Positions 61,189-64,000 of a stretch of DNA of 64,000 bases are shown here, piece by piece. Each line of letters starts with the position of its first letter. Within the stretch, counting starts at the first letter, position 1. Position numbers and translations under genes: made by a program. Source of the stretch: Neelides folsomi (lineage: Eukaryota; Arthropoda; Collembola; Neelipleona; Neelidae); the NCBI GenBank assembly GCA_034687125.1, contig JAQGBZ010000139.1, positions 62,001 through 126,000 on the forward strand, written 5' to 3'. The notes below the pieces were generated by a model. That model saw nothing but the letters and a program-made list of their open reading frames with translations, did no database searches and was not told the origin of the DNA.

Positions 61189-64000
61189 AATCAACATGTG
61201 TTAATAATAATTTATTAATTTATTATTAATAAAGCACAAAGCCAATTACTATTTGTCAATTTGTTAAAATTATACATTATATCCATTTACATATAAGCTA
61301 TTAAAGTAGATCGAATTGAATAATTTTTTTTGTTAAATAGAGTGTTTGGTAGTAATTTTCATTTTTATCTTTGACTCATTAAAGTCATTAACTATGGTAT
61401 TATTCTTTCAAATGTATTAAGCGTGTAAGGAAGCAATAAATATTGTATTACATAATGTAAAGTACGAAATACTCTTGTACACTTCGAGTGTATTTGTAAT
61501 ATCAAAACTAGTCATGTTATGAATAATTAAAAAAGATGTAAAAATATGTACTTTTTCGGTAATTAATAAAAACGAGTTTCGTGATAATCTGACTTTGATT
61601 TATACAGATATTTTAAACTTGTCATCATAACTTGTCATCATAACAGTTTTAATCTTTTAACTGATTCATTTATATCTGGTTATATCATTCATGTTTATAC
61701 ATTTAAATAAGTTTAATTTAATTATTTCATCCGTCTAAATCATTATATGAATCTTACTATTGTACCATAGGTGTGTATTACTTTTAATGGCATATTGTGC
61801 AATTATCATTGATTCAGTTATTTCAAAAGATAAAAAGATAGAAAGATAAATTGAATGACCAAATAATGTTATTTCTTTGTTCCGAATTGTCACTCTGGCT
61901 GTCTTTGATTGAATTCATCTCATGGAAGTTGTTATTGATGTGGTTAGTTGAGGGAATTGAGATTTCTCCGGCGGATTCCTCAAGTGAGTGTGAGGGGAAT
62001 TTGAGTGTGAGCTGAGAGTTAATTCAGCTGAAAGGCTTCGACCCTCCTCCGGTCCATCCATCCCTATTCATCATCTTTCATCCCCTCTCAACCATTCACC
62101 GAATTGGCTGCTTCCTAAGTACATTGACAATTCATTCAATTCATTGACATTCCTTCGATCAGCTCGCACTTCAAGTGACTAACAAATGAATAAATGGAGT
62201 AAAAAGACATGGAACGGATACAAAATTTTCTTAGTGCAAGTTCTGATTGGTTCGATTCCTTTCCTCTTTTATGCCACAGCTGTCCTATGTAATATATAGG
62301 CTATTAAATAACCGATAATATACTAAAAATAACTCAAGAACTGACCCTTGGGTTAAATTACATAAAGTTGGCTAAATTGTGCATTTAACTCAATTGAGTA
62401 AATCTTGAGTTTAAAATAGGTGGGAATTTAGTTACAGAGATATGTATAAGATATAAGGTTGAGAAAGGAGAAAACGCGAGGGAGAGTGTGAGCTATTAAT
62501 TAACAATTAAGGTCTCTTTGGGATATAAGGGGGGATTAAGTGATTGGGCGGATGAGCTCTCTTGGTTCAACTCAATTCAATTACAGTAGGATGGGTCTAT
62601 ATGGTATATCACTAACGAGTTGGGCGACTATCAATTGCAATAACTGGAGTGACAATGTTCAGTGGGAGAGATATTGTAATGTAAAAGTATAAAGATCACA
62701 TTTTCCTACTCCAACTATTCCTCTTGTATTGGGGAGTGAAAAGAGTTTTAGCTCGGGGTAAAAATATCAGAGACAAATTGAATTTCGAACCATTTCACCG
62801 TGAAACTCCGCACTCAACTTTCATCTTCCTTCATTCAATTCACTTCGCCCACTTCACACGTCCGGGCAATCCGACAATTTACATTTCCAATTTTGAGGCT
62901 CTTGAAAAAAGGAAGGGTGGTGTAATTCACCCCTCTTTAATCCAACATTAGGAAGCGAGTCTTCGGTGAGAGTTACAGTGGAGTTGAATGAGCCATTGAT
63001 GGATTTAGCCCAACTCTCCCGGGAGAGTGTCAGGTGGCGAAAGAACAAAGCGGAACAATTGGAGAAAAATCAGAAATCGAATCCCCTTAAATCAATTGTT
63101 CAAACAAATTCACACCCTTCGATGATCTTCATCTGAAGAAGTTTTTTTATGCTTCTGTATTTATTATCCTACTTAATGGAAGTCAATCAGCCCAATAACC
63201 AAAAATCGTTAACTATCATTAAAGTGTAAATTGTATATATTTAATACAGAATTATTAATCATAATATTTAAATTACTGTAGAATTACACATCTTATTTGT
63301 ACTTAGTATTCTTCGGAGGAAGGAATGGCGGTTGAATCATCCATATTTGAATATGGGTTGAAATAACGATAATAAATTTCTTTTGCTCTTGTAATCGCCG
63401 AATATTTGAGATTCATGTATGGAGATTTTATTTTATAATCCTTCCCCAGAAATTACCATATTTTTATGAGGGCTCCTTTACGGACAAGAGGCGAAATAAT
63501 AAAAATTCATTCTTTCTCATTTCCATTCGGAGAAATTCGGGAAAGTCTTTGAGCTTTCCCCTTTTTTATTTCATTCTCTTCGGGTAGTTAAGATCAAAAA
63601 GAGATGAAAATCTTGCTGAGCAATTGAAACAGGAAATAGAATCCTGATGGGATACATCATACAATACATCTCATCAGAATAATCATCTTCATCACTATCA
63701 TGATCATGACTATCAGCTTCACTTCATTTATAAAAAATACTATAAGATAACAATAGGTACTGTGTATTTATTTATTTACACTATGTATGTATTTGTATAA
63801 ACACAATGTACATTAAATTAATTGCATGTCTCGACAGTCAGGTTGTTTGTATTTAATTGATTCAAAACATGATAAATGCCAATTAACTTGCGAAACAAAC
63901 TTGTCACAATCCAATTAAAAATACATTTTGACAAAACATTGTTAGTGATGTAACTAGTAAGTTGTAAGCAAGGAAGATATTGAAGATTATATAGGAAGTA
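61189..64000. other. 2.8-kb region after the bHLH gene, no gene recognised
   Basis: It starts with the bHLH 3' UTR (AATAAA at 61228). A direct repeat CTTGTCATCATAA occurs twice near 61617-61642. Open frames at 62724-63048 on both strands were judged to be chance. Otherwise it is AT-rich and featureless. Distal regulatory DNA is possible but cannot be seen in the sequence. Confidence 0.45.

Noticed and set aside
62854-63048. Minus-strand ORF (RHLTLSRESWAKSINGSF)
   Set aside because: Short, without splice partners, overlapping an open plus-strand frame. Probably chance.

Overview
The window is animal nuclear DNA. It is AT-rich, with short spliced introns (many of about 50-120 bp) and coding exons that are clearly richer in GC than the DNA around them. 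The gene set is metazoan: an ewg/NRF1 transcription factor, WIF1, a bHLHE22/23-type bHLH, a synaptobrevin, MOB3, TBC1D30 and COQ7. Small introns, a GH1 beta-glucosidase and an animal WSD/DGAT-type acyltransferase point to an arthropod, possibly a hexapod or springtail. I cannot prove the clade from this sequence alone.

Layout. 0-10 kb: the 3' part of eIF2-beta (+), an unrecognised 394-residue basic protein (-), an intronless TMEM53-like alpha/beta hydrolase (-), and a seven-exon secreted GH1 glycosidase (+). 10-23.4 kb: an unrecognised 177-aa protein (-), an intronless synaptobrevin with odd extensions (+), a secreted His/Thr-rich protein (+), U2A' / SNRPA1 (-), tRNA-Thr(CGT) (-), MOB3 (-), a DUF4743-Nudix hydrolase (-), and a small secreted Cys protein with a GPI-like tail (-). 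23.4-26.5 kb is mostly non-coding, with one small Cys-containing two-exon candidate gene. 26.5-35.7 kb: TBC1D30-like RabGAP (+), with 2-kb introns. 39.1-42.7 kb: ewg/NRF1 (-), holding a duplicated micro-exon. 42.7-46.4 kb: no convincing gene. 46.4-47.5 kb: a GC-rich block with a likely first coding exon. 47.9-50.6 kb: WIF1 (-), with COQ7 (+) nested inside one of its introns. 50.9-52.7 kb: exon-like ORFs of an unrecognised gene (-). 52.9-54.9 kb: wax-ester synthase/DGAT-like acyltransferase (-). 56.3-58.3 kb: a secreted or anchored coiled-coil plus calreticulin-like protein (+), with a small TIR element in one intron. 60.1-61.2 kb: bHLHE22/23-like factor (+). The rest is non-coding.

The genes are independent eukaryotic loci and do not form a pathway. 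The least ordinary items are the calreticulin-domain protein that lacks the P-domain and an ER-retention tail, the tailed intronless synaptobrevin, the duplicated micro-exon in ewg/NRF1, and the 20-nt exon carrying the catalytic HHxxxDG of the acyltransferase. Splice sites were read by eye and checked by reading-frame phase. Exons marked uncertain need transcript support.
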